A stretch of 64,000 nt of DNA, from positions 296,501 through 360,500 of the forward strand of contig NW_006920885.1 of assembly GCF_000417875.1 (NCBI RefSeq). Reading direction: 5' to 3'. The DNA comes from Pseudozyma flocculosa PF-1. Taxonomy: Eukaryota > Basidiomycota > Ustilaginomycetes > Ustilaginales > Ustilaginaceae. Shown here one piece after another: positions 24,717 through 35,767 of the stretch (the stretch's first letter is position 1; the number at the start of each line of letters is the position of its first letter). Below the pieces are notes generated by a model, which saw only the letters and a list, made by a program, of their open reading frames with translations, searched no databases and was not told the DNA's origin. The position numbers were made by a program, and so were the translations under genes.

Positions 24717-25464
24717 CGTCGTCGGACCTCGCCGGTGTGTCGAAGATGCCTGCCGCGGTTGTCGATGACGAGAGAGACCTGCAGATGGGGGGTCGTAGGG
24801 GCGGGTGCGTGCGAGATTGTGACAAGGGACCGAGATGCTTCGAGCCGGGCTTGGGGACGAGGAGCGGACTTTGGCGGGACGACTGTGAGAAGGTGTTGAT
24901 GGTGATGGTGATGGTGATGGTGATGAGCAGACGTGCTAGGGACCCTGGATCTCGTCGAGGAGGACTAGCAACAAGCAGCGAACAGCAAGGGTTGGCGAGG
25001 TCGCGGGTGTGGTCGGACAAAGGCGTGGCCGGGACCTGCCAGCTTGGCCTTCTTCCAAGCCGCGCCGCCGCCCCCGAAGGCCGTTCCGCCACTCAAGGCA
25101 GGGCTGGGGATTTTCCTTCCGGTTTTTGGTCTGAAAAATGGGCGGGCGAAGCAGGCCAGTCAGCCGGCCCCCAACCCTGACCCTCGCCTCGCCTCGCCTC
25201 GCCTTCGGAGCGTTTTCCGTTGGGCAGCTCAGGCGGTTCCGAACACCGGCTCGGGCCCCCACCGCACGGCTCACCCGCCCACCCGCAAGCACGGCACGGC
25301 ACGCCCAGACCAGGCCCAAAGGGTGAGCTGGCCCTTCTCCACACAGGATGGACCTGCGCCGCCGTTGCCTGCCTTCTCGCGGCTCACTCCCGCCACGATC
25401 AATTAGATACACCGCCACCCCGATCGGCCCATCCCGACATCGACCCCCCAATAGCCTGCCCGCC
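24717..25464. other. Divergent intergenic region LETM1 / Ego1-like gene
   Basis: Bears the promoters of both flanking genes and no recognisable gene. It includes a GATGGT tandem tract at 24893-24926, just upstream of LETM1. Confidence 0.5.
24893..24926. repeat. GATGGT hexanucleotide tandem repeat
   Basis: Five to six copies of a GATGGT unit about 180 bp upstream of the LETM1-domain start codon. Confidence 0.8.
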
Positions 25465-26865
25465 ATGGCATCCTTTCTCGAGGTCATCTTTCCGTGCTGC
25501 ATGGGCAGGGGCAGGGCCAGGCGCAGCGGCGACAGCGCTGCGCGAAGAGCCGTGAGCCGAGCAACAGCGTCCGCCCAAACCAGTCTGACGGATCAGCCAG
25601 GCAACTGACCGTCAGTCTTCTCCATCCATCCTCGCTCTTACATCATTCACCGCAGAACGACGAGCGCACCCCATTGCTCGGAGATGGTCAAACTCAGCAG
25701 ACCGACGGTCCGGCTAGCCGGTAAGCTCGCACAGAACCTCTGCATCCTTGGGGCCCATTCGGCATGCTGATCATCGACCGTGTCCCCTTGCACCTCGATC
25801 CGTGCCACTCCGCAGCGAGCAGAAGCCCAAATCGCTCCTCCCGCAGCCATGCTACGACGCAGAGGCCATGAGAGGCATCGTCACCGACGTACAGACGTGA
25901 GTGATATGACCAGAAACTCAACTCTGCCTGCTCGCTGACCCTCCCTCCCTCTCTCCTCTCACACCGCTCCAGCAAACTAATCTCGCTCGACGCACCGCAT
26001 CTCTTCGCCGGCCAAGAGGCGATGGCCGATCCCAACGACCCAGCAGCCGCAAGTGGGCAGGCAACAGCACGGCCGCTCACCCTCGTACGGAATCTCAAGT
26101 TGCACATCGCCCAGGAGGCGGCATTAGAGGACCGGCTGCAGCGCGAGGGAAAGAACCGATCACCGCATCCCAGCACGTCGGCGGGCGGGGCCTCGAGTGC
26201 GACCCACGACTTGATGCGTGGCGGTCTTCGGCGCAAGAAGACGTCGGGCAGCGACTCGCGCTTCCCCTCTGTCCACTCGCTAAAGACGCTCGCTCGAGGC
26301 GGAGGCGGCGGTGGTGGCGGCAACGCGGCTTACCAGGCTGGCGGCGAGACTTCGCCCACCGATACCGAGGCGACGGTGACGGCAGCAGCGGCGAGCCAGC
26401 ACAACGACGACGGCGACGACTCGGCATTCCACACGGCCAAGGAGGCGTTGCAGACCATGGCGGCCATGAAGGAGGCGACGGCGGCATCGCGGCCCAAGCT
26501 CGTCGATATCTGGGGCACGTCGCCGCCAGAGAAGGCCAACAAGGTCGAGACGTACGCCAGCCGGGCGCGAAAGGCGCTCAGGAAAGAGACGCTCCAGCCG
26601 CCCAACCCAGCACAGGCCGGCGACACGAAGAGAAAGATGGTGAGGCTCGTCTTGCGGTGGTGCAATGACAGGCCATCCGTGGATCCGAGCCGAGCGCGGC
26701 AGACTTACCCTTCCATACCCACCCGCCCCTTTTGCGTGCCGACTGCGACGACAGACGACGACCCAAGCCGCCGAGATCGAATCGAGCACCTTTGACAAGC
26801 TGGCCGATACCATCCGTCGTCAAGGTCCCCTGACCGAGGTGTGGGGCGAGGACCACGAGGACTAG
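25465..26865 (+). CDS. Ego1/Meh1 (LAMTOR1)-like vacuolar membrane anchor, putative
   Basis: Ego1/LAMTOR1 tethers Rag GTPases to the vacuole or lysosome through a lipidated N-terminus. Exons 25465-25551, 25656-25720, 25816-25896, 25973-26639 and 26755-26865 give 336 residues. Visible features are an N-terminal Cys pair (Cys11-Cys12), an immediately following Met-Gly that could serve as an alternative myristoylated start, and an acidic dileucine signal DERTPLL at 31-37. A helix AMRGIVTDVQTKLISLD at 68-84 resembles the conserved helix after the dileucine in Ego1 (similar spacing of IV and KLI). The remainder is low complexity, including a Gly run near residue 200, then a conserved-looking end STFDKLADTIRRQGPLTEVW. 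All four introns keep frame; donors are GTGAGC, GTAAGC, GTGAGT and GTGAGG. The protein is much longer than yeast Ego1 (about 180 residues), so the assignment is tentative. That it is a real gene is far more certain than its name. Confidence 0.55.
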
Positions 26866-27175
26866 CCCGTCGCTCTCTCTCCTTGGCCCACGACGTGCTG
26901 CATCGTTCTCGCCTTTCCGCCCCGTCGCACTCAGCATCACCCGAGATACCTGCCGTACGAGCACAGTTCCACCGCACAATACCTCGCGCCCGACGATGGC
27001 GTGGCCTGCCCTCGATCAGCGCGCGGCGCTGCTGCCAACGAAGTGGGGTCCGATGGTGCTGATCCCTCGTTTCGCGTCGTGTCGAGAAAAGGGGGGATAG
27101 GGTATACAAGTACAGCTTCGTCGCCGCATCTCCACGCAGGGAGGGAGATCGAGGATGGGGGCCCAGGACGCCGAG
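26866..27175. other. Short convergent intergenic region
   Basis: The 3' ends of the Ego1-like and RING genes face each other across 310 bp. No gene or repeat is seen. Confidence 0.5.
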
Positions 27176-29043
27176 TCAGGTGACGCTCCGGGGCCGAAGG
27201 ACAGTCATGGGGATCTGCGGTACACTATTGTCGACGGCGCCGTCGCGGCCCTGCTGCGCCTCTACGTCGCGGTCGGCATCCTGATCACCTCGCGCGGGTT
27301 CGACGGGCTCGCCCGACGGCGCCGATGTGACGATGGACTTTTGACAGATGGGACACCTCGCCGACACCGTGGTAAACCACTCGTCGACGCACGATTTCTG
27401 CGAGCGTTGGTCAGAGATGGCGCGGCAAACGAAGGGTTCAGAGGGTCAGCTTTGCGGTGGCGGCCAAGCGGGCATGCGGGCAGACCCAAGAGGTTGCCGC
27501 GGAAGACTCACGTGCAAGACATGGCCACAATCGAGGTGTCGCAGCGGTTCCGGCTCCGGGTCGGCGAGGTCCAGGCTGGGCTCCTCAAAGTCGCTCAAGC
27601 AGATGGCGCACGTGGCGCGATGCGCGGGGATCTCGAGGAGCGGGTGCGCCAGCTTGCGGCGCCTGTGCTTTGGGATGTCTTCGACTCGCTTTGCTGGTGC
27701 TGGCGCCTCTTTGCGAGGCGTGGCGTCGCCTCCTCCGCCGCCTGCGATGGGCCGCGTGGCGGCACGCCTCGACCAGAAGAGGCGCTGCAGCCTGCCCAGC
27801 CCGCCGGGAAGCCGGTGCTTGGCCGCGACGCTGCTGGCACGCGTGGTGGTGCGGGCCAGAGCTGGGCCAGCAGCGTCCGTCGAGGGTGAGGCGACCTCTT
27901 CGACCGGGCTACCGGGCCGAGAGGGAGGCAGAGGGATGCTGGCTGCCATCAGAGCACTCAGGCGGGAGCCACCCGGACTGTCTTCGCCGGAGCCGATCTG
28001 GGCATTCCCAGCAAAGGCACGCTCGACCTGGTCCAAAGAGGTCCTCTTGCTGCCGCCCGCGTCCGTCGCATCGGCCCCTTCACGCTCCTCTTTTGCTGGA
28101 GCAAAGTAGACGAGCTTGACGCGCTTGTCCACCTCTTCCTGATCGACCTTAGCCGTGGCCGGTTTGATGCCGAGCTGCTGGGCCCGGTCGCCGAGGCCGA
28201 GGGCGCGCAGGATGACGATGAGCAGCGGAAGGGCGCAGACCAGGAGAACGAGGAGGATGGTGATCTCGAGCAGGATGAGGTACGAAATGATGAGCGCCGT
28301 GAGGCAGGTGAAGAAGAGCGCGACGCTGTCGGCCGGCGGCTCGGAGCACTCGGTCGACTGGAAGACCACGAGGTTGCCGACGACGAACAAGACGATGTTG
28401 AGCAGCGTGAAGATGTTGGACAGCTTGTTGATCCGCGAGTCCCAGAGGATCGAGCCGATGGGCCGCTCGCGTTCGAGGCGTTCGCGAGCGATGGGGCTGA
28501 GGCGCTGCGCGCCCGCGGCGCGGTGGGGGCTCAGTCCGAGGTAGAGGTCGCAGGGGATGGTGGCGACCAGGCGGAGGACGTGCAGCAGGAGGTAGATGAA
28601 CATTGGCTGCGGGTTGCAGTACTCTCCGGGCGTGTACGAGCCGCCGTGCGAGGAGCCGAGGAAGAGGACGGGCGTAAACGCCAGCACCTGGATCGAGAAG
28701 TGGCGGTAGGCAGAGGGCCAGAGGCGGTCAGACGGGGTAGGCCAGGCGAACGGGCGGGTCGACAAGCAGCTGGACGTGTAGACAGCAGAGAAGACTCGAG
28801 AGCGAGCTGAGCAGCAGTACTCACCTGAACCAAAGCGACGCCCAGACGGGAGAGGAGGACGAACTTTCTCCATCGCGTGAGCTGGCCGATGCCGTTCCAC
28901 GTCGCCCTCAGAAGGTTGCGGCGGACGCGCCGGGCGTTTGCGACGGTGTCATTGTCGTTGTCATTGGCGGCCAGGTTGCGGTCTCCACTGGCGACGTCGA
29001 TGGCTTGTGGTGGACGATACGCTGCAGTCGAGGGCGACGACAT
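27176..29043 (-). CDS. Multi-pass membrane RING-H2 protein, putative E3 ubiquitin ligase
   Basis: Exons 29043-28825, 28687-27512 and 27397-27176 give 538 residues. Hydrophobic segments appear at about 58-83 (FVLLSRLGVALVQVLAFTPV, built across intron 1), then MFIYLLLHVLRLVATIP, IFTLLNIVLFVVGNLVVF, and a double-length stretch beginning SVALFFTCLTALIISYLILL, so four to five helices. A cytosolic-looking Ser/Pro/Arg linker follows. The C-terminal RING-H2 has Cys433, Cys436, Cys460, His462, His465, Cys468, Cys480 and Cys483 (CAICL, CGHVLHKSCVDEW, CPICQ), with intron 2 falling exactly after the second His. All zinc ligands are present, so ligase activity with an E2 is expected. Substrate and organelle are unknown. 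I do not recognise a named yeast orthologue; the layout resembles generic fungal TM-RING proteins rather than Tul1 or Hrd1. Confidence 0.85.
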
Positions 29044-29624
29044 GTGGCCACGTCGGGGCAAGGCTCAGGATGCGGAAGGTCGTGTCGAGCTTGCAAGGTG
29101 GCCCAGACGTGAAGCTGGCGATGGGTCGTGGGGGTCGGGCGGGTACGGCGAAGGGGGATGAGGTCGTGACGGAGGAGGCGGCGGTCGTGGTCGTGGTGGT
29201 CGGACGACGAGCCGTCGAAGGAGCAGCGGGAGTCGAAGGGAACGAGCCAGCGAACGGAGGCTGTGCGCCTCATGGGAAATGCCAAGCAACGCAGCGGGCC
29301 GAGGGGCGTGGCCAGGCCAAGCCAAGCCAGGCTGAGGTTCAGAACAGGCTAGGAGGGCGCCCGACAAGGCGGCGCAGCAGCCCTCTGCCCACAGCCTCTG
29401 CGCAGCGTGCACCTCCACCTGGGCCAGGCCTGCCATGGCTCAGCCACCCACCGAGCGGGAGCTTCAGACTGCCGTCGCCGCGATGGCTTGCCCTCGAGCC
29501 TCCTTCTTCTTTCTTCTGTTACAGCAGCACGTCGAAACCAATACGCCAAGGGAACGGCGCACCAGTCTGCGATACGATGCGATACGATGCGATACGATAC
29601 ACGCGCAACCAGATCTGCGCAGCC
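29044..29624. other. Intergenic region: RING promoter and ATG22 3' side
   Basis: About 580 bp. Next to the ATG22 stop lies a three-copy 10-bp tandem repeat (29571-29600). No gene is supportable. Confidence 0.5.
29571..29600. repeat. Three tandem copies of a GATACGATGC decamer
   Basis: Two perfect GATACGATGC units plus a third ending GATAC, starting 25 bp beyond the ATG22 stop on its downstream side. Similar GATACGATAC/CGTATCGTATC words occur at 3553-3562 and 40587-40598. Confidence 0.85.
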
Positions 29625-31438
29625 TCAAGCCCTCGCATCGACGGCGACCACGGCAGCAGCGGCGGCCACCTTCTTGTCCCTGGCCTCGGTCTCGAGGAAG
29701 GCCAGCTGCTCCACCCGGCTCTTGCGCACGTCGAGCGGCACCAGCAGCGCCGTGCTGACCAGCGTCAGCGCCAGCAGAAAGTAGAACGGCGTCGACGCGT
29801 TGCCCGTCCGGTCGGCGATGGCCTGCGATACGAAAGGCCCCACAAAGGCCGACGTCTTGCCCGCCAGCGAGAAGAGGGAAAAGAAGAGAAACTCGTAGCC
29901 CTTTGGCGTCACCTCCGAGATCATCGTCTGGCTCACGGCGTACCACGGGCACACGACCAGGCCGTAGAAGACCTGGTACAGCCAGAACTCGTACTCGTGG
30001 TGGAAGCCAAAACGCTGCGTAAAGATGCCGACAAAGCCCCACACCTGCAGCACGACGGTGAAGAACACCACCCAGCTCAACAGGCACAGCGTCGACAGCT
30101 TCCAGCGCTTCTGCACCAGCCAGCTGAGAGGCATCGGCAGGTTTCGACGGTGGAAGAGGGAGAGTGGAAGACACTTGTCAGCTTGCCGGAGCTCCTCCCT
30201 CTCGGCCCTCTCTCCCAACCCACTCACAAGGCGTAGATGCCGATGCCCTGCGCTGCTATGCCGACAATCAGCAGCTCGTTGAGCTTGGTGCTGCTGAAGG
30301 ACACCACCTGATTCTGGAGGGTGCCGATCACGGTGACCGTAGTGTTGAGGGCATCGCTAAACAGGAAGAAGAAGCCCAGGTAGAGCAGCGTCATCCTGAG
30401 CCGCCACAGGTACCTGGCGGCGAGCAGCGCCTGCCGGGCCGCTGCGCCGAGGTAGCTGGTGTCTTGGGGTAGCGGCTGGCCTGGTCGACGCTTCTCGAGC
30501 ACAAACCAGGGAAGCGCGCACAGCGTCCAGGCACCGGCGCTGAAGGCGACAATGGCCGAGAGGGCAGACGTGTTGCTCGCCTGGTCGCGATCGGCGTGGA
30601 TCCCCTCGAGCATCCCCTGGATCACAGCCAGCACCACGAGTTCTCCGGCCGAACAGACGGCAAAGGCGATGTTGGAGATGCGGTTGCGCGAGAGCATGTC
30701 CATGCTGGCAAACTCGTCGGCAGTCACGGTCGGCGGCGTTGCCTGCAAACCTTCCCTCGCATTGCGCATCTCGGGCAGGTTTCTGGCCAGACCGGGAAAG
30801 GCGGCCGTCCAGTAGCTCAGGCAGAGCTGGTAGGTGATGATGCCGACCATGTAGAATGCGATGGCGATCTGCCACTGCGAGGGATCCGTGACGCCCAGCC
30901 AACCAAACGAGATGCCGACGCAGACGACGGTGCTGAGCATCAGGATGTACGGCCGGAACGTCCCGTAGTCGGCGAAGCTGCCGATGGTGAGAAATAGGAC
31001 CGCCTGGATGGCGAACGCGATGCCGTTGGACAGCAGGACGATGCCCTCGATGGTGCGGTCCTTGCCCGCCCACCGCAGGCGGCACTCTGGCTGACCATCG
31101 CCGCCGCAGAGGCCATTGCCCGCAGCGATGCTCTGCTGGCTCAGCAGGTTCTGCAGCTGGCTCGGGGCAAAGTTGAACGGACCGAGGCCCGAGTTGCCGA
31201 CGTAGTAGAGGTAGAAGGCCCACAGCTCGTAGCGGCCCGTCGTCCATCTGCTTTCCAAGGCGGTCGCATCCTCGGCCGTCGACAGCAGCGCAGCAGCATA
31301 GGTGGCAGACGTGGACGCGTCGGCCAGGGTAGGTAGGGCTCCGGTCTCGTTGTGCGGTTCGCGGGGCAAACGAGACGGCGCCTTGTCGTCGTCGATGTCC
31401 TTTGCCGTTTCCGATGCGGGCGATCCAAGGTCGATCAT
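29625..31438 (-). CDS. ATG22: Atg22-type vacuolar amino acid effluxer (MFS-like)
   Basis: Atg22 releases amino acids from the vacuole after autophagic breakdown. Exons 31438-30228 and 30123-29625 give 569 residues. The N-terminal 65 residues are hydrophilic and cytosolic. Family sequence then follows: ELWAFYLYYVGNSGLGPFNF, APSQLQNLL, a luminal loop with Cys residues (GLCGGDGQPECRLRWAGKDR), and IEGIVLLSNGIAFAIQAVLF. About twelve hydrophobic helices can be counted, with the central cytosolic loop around MRNAREGLQATPPTV. The second exon supplies WYAVSQTMISEVTPKGYEFL and FSLAGKTSAFVGPFV, a strongly conserved Atg22 stretch. The intron (GTGAGT donor) splits a Phe codon in IGIYAFWLVQKRW. The start codon is followed by an acidic N-terminus and is the first in-frame ATG. 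Its presence beside TORC1 regulators is functionally apt but not proof of linkage. Confidence 0.95.
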
Positions 31439-31658
31439 GGCGGCGGCTTGGCTAGCGTTTGGTGGCAGATGATCAAGCTATGGTCGAGATGGAGACGCCG
31501 AGCGTCTCCCGCTCACACGAGCAGAGTCACTACCCACGGCGCCACAGAGGCTCGGAAGGGCGGGGCACGCTGCCGAATGGCCGGCAAGCCTCGCCTGTCA
31601 AAACTCTTCTTCCTTCCCGTTGTCCACTGGGCGGCCTCGCCACATGAATAGGGCGGGG

Positions 31659-31684
31659 CAAGGCAGGGCAGGGCAGGGCAGGGC
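31659..31684. repeat. GGCAG pentanucleotide tract, guanine-quadruplex-like
   Basis: Five GGGCA/GGCAG units with regularly spaced G-triplets, about 220 bp upstream of the ATG22 start codon. The G-rich strand is the plus strand, the template strand of ATG22. Confidence 0.75.
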
Positions 31685-31811
31685 GAGAAGGCGGCTCCGA
31701 GAAGGGTCAGCCGGCTCGGACAGGAGGGCAGGACGCGCTCGCTGAGCCGCGCGGGCATCCGAGCCGGCCAAACCGCCGGTAGCGACAACATGTATGCGAG
31801 GCCGCAGGCGG

Positions 31812-31860
31812 GCTGCTGCTGCTGCTGCTGCGGCGGCGGCGGCGGCGGCGACGACGACGC
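31812..31860. repeat. Compound GCT/GCG/ACG triplet tract
   Basis: Six GCT units run into six GCG-type units and then ACG units, in noncoding DNA upstream of ATG22. Confidence 0.8.
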
Positions 31861-33416
31861 GGGGGCGTCAGGTCGACAATGGGTGGCTTGCTGGCCGGTC
31901 TGCGACCAGCCGACCTGCTCGGATCTTCGCACAGCAGGCAGGCTGCTCAAAGCCCGTCTCGGCGCGCCGCTGGCCCTTTTGTGCTTCTTGGCTCTTGCCT
32001 CGACCTCGAAACGTTCCACCCGCCAACGGGCGCACGTGCAGACCAACATCGACCTCGACTGCCTACGTGCTGCTCGCCTTGCTGATGCGCCCGGACCATC
32101 GTTTCACCGAAAGGCCGCTGAGCTGTCCCCTTTGCATCTCACGCCCTCCTCGCACCTTCTGCCTGGCATGGCTGGTGGGCAAAAGGAAGCTGCGCTGATG
32201 TCCACCAAAGACGGGCGAGCAAGAAGATGCCGTCGAAGCGGCGAGGTCGGCTGCGGTGAAGCCTAAGGTGGTCAAGGTCGGGGGATCAAGGAAGAGATCG
32301 AGGGCTCGCGGTCGGAGTCGAGGCAGAGGGCGTACGTGACGTCGAGCAGCGGCGCCCGGCCTCTTGTCAGCCCGCGCCAGCGAGTGGGCGATGCTCTCCA
32401 CATTTTGGCTGCGCGCATGCATGGACCAACGCGCTGGCTGGCTGCACTGGTTGGTTGGCTGGGGCTGGCTGGGTGGCGGGCTGGCGGGCGGTCTCGGTCT
32501 GGCTTGGGTCCACGCCCGCGCTCGAGACCCGCACTCGTCGCCTGCCCCGCGTCAGAGGGAGGGCAAGCCTCGGGCTGGGCCCCTGTGCCCGCTGTGCTTG
32601 CCTGCTCGCTCGTCCACCCGCCCGTGCTTGCCTGCCCTGCCAAGATGCAGGGCCTGGCCCAAGCCAAGGCCGACCGACGCCGGTCCAACTCTCTCGCTGC
32701 TGCCAGGCGCCTCTGCCGTGCTTTCACCTCAGCCCGCCTCTGGCCTGCCTTTCAGCCGATGGCACGCACCCCTCTCGCTGCCTGAGCTGGCCATTTCTCG
32801 ACAGCAACCGCCGCCGCCGCCGCTGCGTTCCATCTCCATCTCCATCTCCATCGTCGAACTCGACACAGTCTGACTCTCTCACCACGATTCCTGCTTCACA
32901 GTCGGCTCACACGCCATCGCCAGCCTCCGGACCATCCGACCATACCCAGAGTCTTCCTTACCCTGCCTAGACCCTCGCCCCTCGCCCCCGTGTCTATCTC
33001 TTAACACCGCCAGGCGAGCTCCGTCGCTCTCTTGTGCCGCCACCACCAGCGCTCCATATTCACGACGACCTACGGAGTTTCGATACGACCACTGGCTGCG
33101 CCTGAATTGTTCTCGGGCCCACTTCGTTGAAGGCAACGCCGCCGCTCACCTGATCGCCCACCTCCCTCGGCCAAGCGGATCGGATCGGGCCGCTTCCGAT
33201 AGCGTACCTGTACCCAGACGGGGACGCCCACACACCGCCGGTTCCCACAGCAGTCGAGTGCTTCGGCAGTTGCTGTCGCGTTCCGTATCCCTCTAGACCA
33301 CAGCACATCGGTCTTTCCGACAGCCCATCGGCGTGGCTCAGCTAGGCAGTTGGAAGCTTCGAGACCTCGACCCAGAAGGCCCTCGCTCGATCTGCGAGCA
33401 TCCCAGCGCCGCAAAC

Positions 33417-35504
33417 ATGTCGGCAAAGTCAGACTCTGGAAGGAGCCCCGTGCTGGCCGCAAAGGAGGATGCAGCCACAGCCGAAGACATCGCCGCCCCG
33501 CCCGAGGCCATCAACATGACCGAGGACGAGGAGCTCGGCGCCGCCAACGACAAGGACCAGAGCGACTCTGGCAAGCTCAAGACGCTCATGGGCATCCTCA
33601 GGCGCATGGTCGGCGTCAAGGACATTGCCGCCATCCGCCTCTCGCTCCCCGCCAACCTCCTCGAGCCCACACCCAACCTCGAGTACTGGACCTACCTCGA
33701 CCGCGGCGACATCTTCACCAGCGTGGCCGACCTCGACGACCCGCTCGACCGCATGCTCGCCGTGCTGCGCTTCCACTTCACCATGGAGCTCAAATTCATC
33801 AAGGGCAAGGTGTGCAAGCCCTACAACTCGATCCTCGGCGAGCACTTCCGCTGCCACTGGGACGTCGACCCGCTCACCGTTTCCGACGACGGCAAGCTGA
33901 TCCCCGTCCAGACGCTGGCCACCGAAAGCCCAGAGCCCATGCCCCTTGCCAACGGAGCTGCCAGCGTCCCGACTGCCCGGTCAGAGAAGAAGGTGGAAAA
34001 GCCGGCGACACCGGCCACCGAGGCGCCAGCCCCGCCCACACCCGTCGAGGAGAAGCCGGCAGCGAGCATGACCAAGGGCTCCGGTTCCGACTCTGGCAGC
34101 ACCAAAAAGTCGATCTCACGCTTCCTCGGTCGCGCGAAACGCGGCAACCACGACTCCAAGGACAAGGACAAGGAGAAGGAATCGCAGGGCAACGGCGCGT
34201 TCGAGACATCGAGCCAGACTGGGACCGCCCAGGCGTCTGTCGAGGACCTGCGCATGGACGCCGCCTCAATCTCTGGCGGCAGTATCAAGACCAACCGGAC
34301 CACGAGCGAGAGCGGCAAGCCGTCGAAGCGGCGTATCAACTTCCTGACCGAGCAGGTCAGCCACCATCCGCCGATTTCGTCGTTCTTCTGCGAGGCCAAG
34401 GACGCCGGTGTTCAGCTCTACGGCGTCGACCAGCTCGGCGCCAAGTTCACCGGAACCAGTAAGTCATTGGGCCGCGGGCGATCCGGTCGAAGGACCCGTG
34501 CCGATCGCATGGCTGACCAACTGCTCGCTTCCTGCCTCCTTCTCCTTCTCCGTCATCAGGTGTCAAGGTCTTCCCCGGCGAGCAGAACAAGGGAGTCTTT
34601 CTGCGGCTCACCGAAAAGGCACGCTGCGGTGCCGCGGGCGAAGAGTACCAGATCACTCACCCGACGGCGCTCATCAACGGCCTCTTGAGGGGCAGCCTGT
34701 GGGTGGCCATCTGCGACAACCTTTACATCACTTGCCGCAACGGCAAGCGGGGCGGTGACGACGGCAGCCGCCTGCGCACCATTGTCGAGTACAAGGACGA
34801 GAGCTGGCTCTCAAAGGCCAAGTACGCGGTCGAGGGCTGCATCTACGAGTGCGGCGCCAACGACGATGCCGAAGAGTTCAAGTCGGTCAAGCAGGTGCCG
34901 TCGGACCGGGTCGTGGCGACGTTTGAGGGCAGCTGGCGCACCAAGATCACCTACAAGCGCAAGGGCGACAAGGAGCCGAGGCTGCTGATCAACCTCGAGG
35001 ATCTGGACCCGATTGCCAAGACGGTGCGACCGCTGGCCGCCATGGAGGAGCTCGAGAGCCGCAGGATCTGGGAACCCGTCACCAGCAGCATCCTCGCCAA
35101 GGATTTCAACCAGGCCACCAAGAACAAGCAGGTGATTGAACAGAGGCAACGAGACGCCGCCGCCGAGCGGAAGCGCAAGGGAGAGACGTGAGTAGACGGC
35201 GGCGAGCACGGACAGCTTGGCTGCTTGCCATGGCCTGACCCAACGCTGACAATCTCGCATCCCTCGTAAAACGATCGTTTGGGCCGCCAACAGCTTCGTC
35301 CCGCGCTTCTTTGACGCCGACATCTCCGACGGCCGGCCCAAGCTGACGGCAGAGGGACAGCGGGCGCTAGACGGCGAGGATAGACTCGAAGGCTACGATG
35401 CCAAGGACGCCTCGGCGGCCCCGCAGTCGGCGACTGCAAACGTCGCCGACGACGACGACGACGATGACGACGACGACGAGTTCAAGGACGCTTCCGAGAA
35501 CTGA
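33417..35504 (+). CDS. Short oxysterol-binding protein-related (Osh) lipid transfer protein
   Basis: Osh proteins exchange sterols or phosphatidylserine for PI4P at membrane contact sites. Exons 33417-34458, 34560-35187 and 35294-35504 give 626 residues. There is no PH or ankyrin region, so it belongs to the short class (Kes1/Osh4 and Osh6/7). The lipid-binding domain starts near residue 55 (LKTLMGILRRMVG) and includes PNLEYWTYLDRGD, MLAVLRFHFTMELKF and CKPYNSILGEHFRCHW. The family signature EQVSHHPP is at 312-319, with NKGVFLRLTEKARCG and THPTALINGLLRGSLWV after intron 1. A Lys/Ser/Pro-rich insertion of roughly 140 residues (about 165-305) splits the domain before the signature, which is longer than in yeast Osh4. 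The C-terminus ends in a run of about ten Asp. The ATG at 33417 has a purine at -3 (CAAACATG); upstream in-frame codons lack ATG. Confidence 0.93.
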
Positions 35505-35767
35505 TAATGCCATCCCTTCGGTCCATCCCTCCGGCCACCCTGCGGGAACGGCGACGCCATCCATCTGACGCCATCCCCATGTCATTATCGTGTATACCGC
35601 CTCCCAACCTCTTTCTCTTTCCCCTCTGCCTCCTCGGTCAACGTGGCTCGGGCTGTTACGACTCTGGCTGCCTCTATGCACGCGCGCGATGAGTGGGACG
35701 AGTTACGAGGAGCCGCAGGTCTCAATGGCTGCTGCGCTGCGGTGGGTGGAGAGAGGTGGGTCCAGGC

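Larger units (their letters stand above)
31439..33416. other. Divergent intergenic region ATG22 / Osh gene
   Basis: About 2 kb carrying both promoters. It has a GGCAG pentanucleotide tract (31659-31684), a GCT/GCG/ACG triplet tract (31812-31860), and C-rich leader-like sequence before 33417. Open frames lack motifs. Confidence 0.5.

Noticed and set aside
28688..28824. Reading through intron 1 of the RING gene as coding
   Set aside because: The phase-0 GTGAGT donor at 28824 and CAG acceptor at 28688 join a continuous membrane helix, whereas read-through gives a Cys/Ser-rich unlikely loop.
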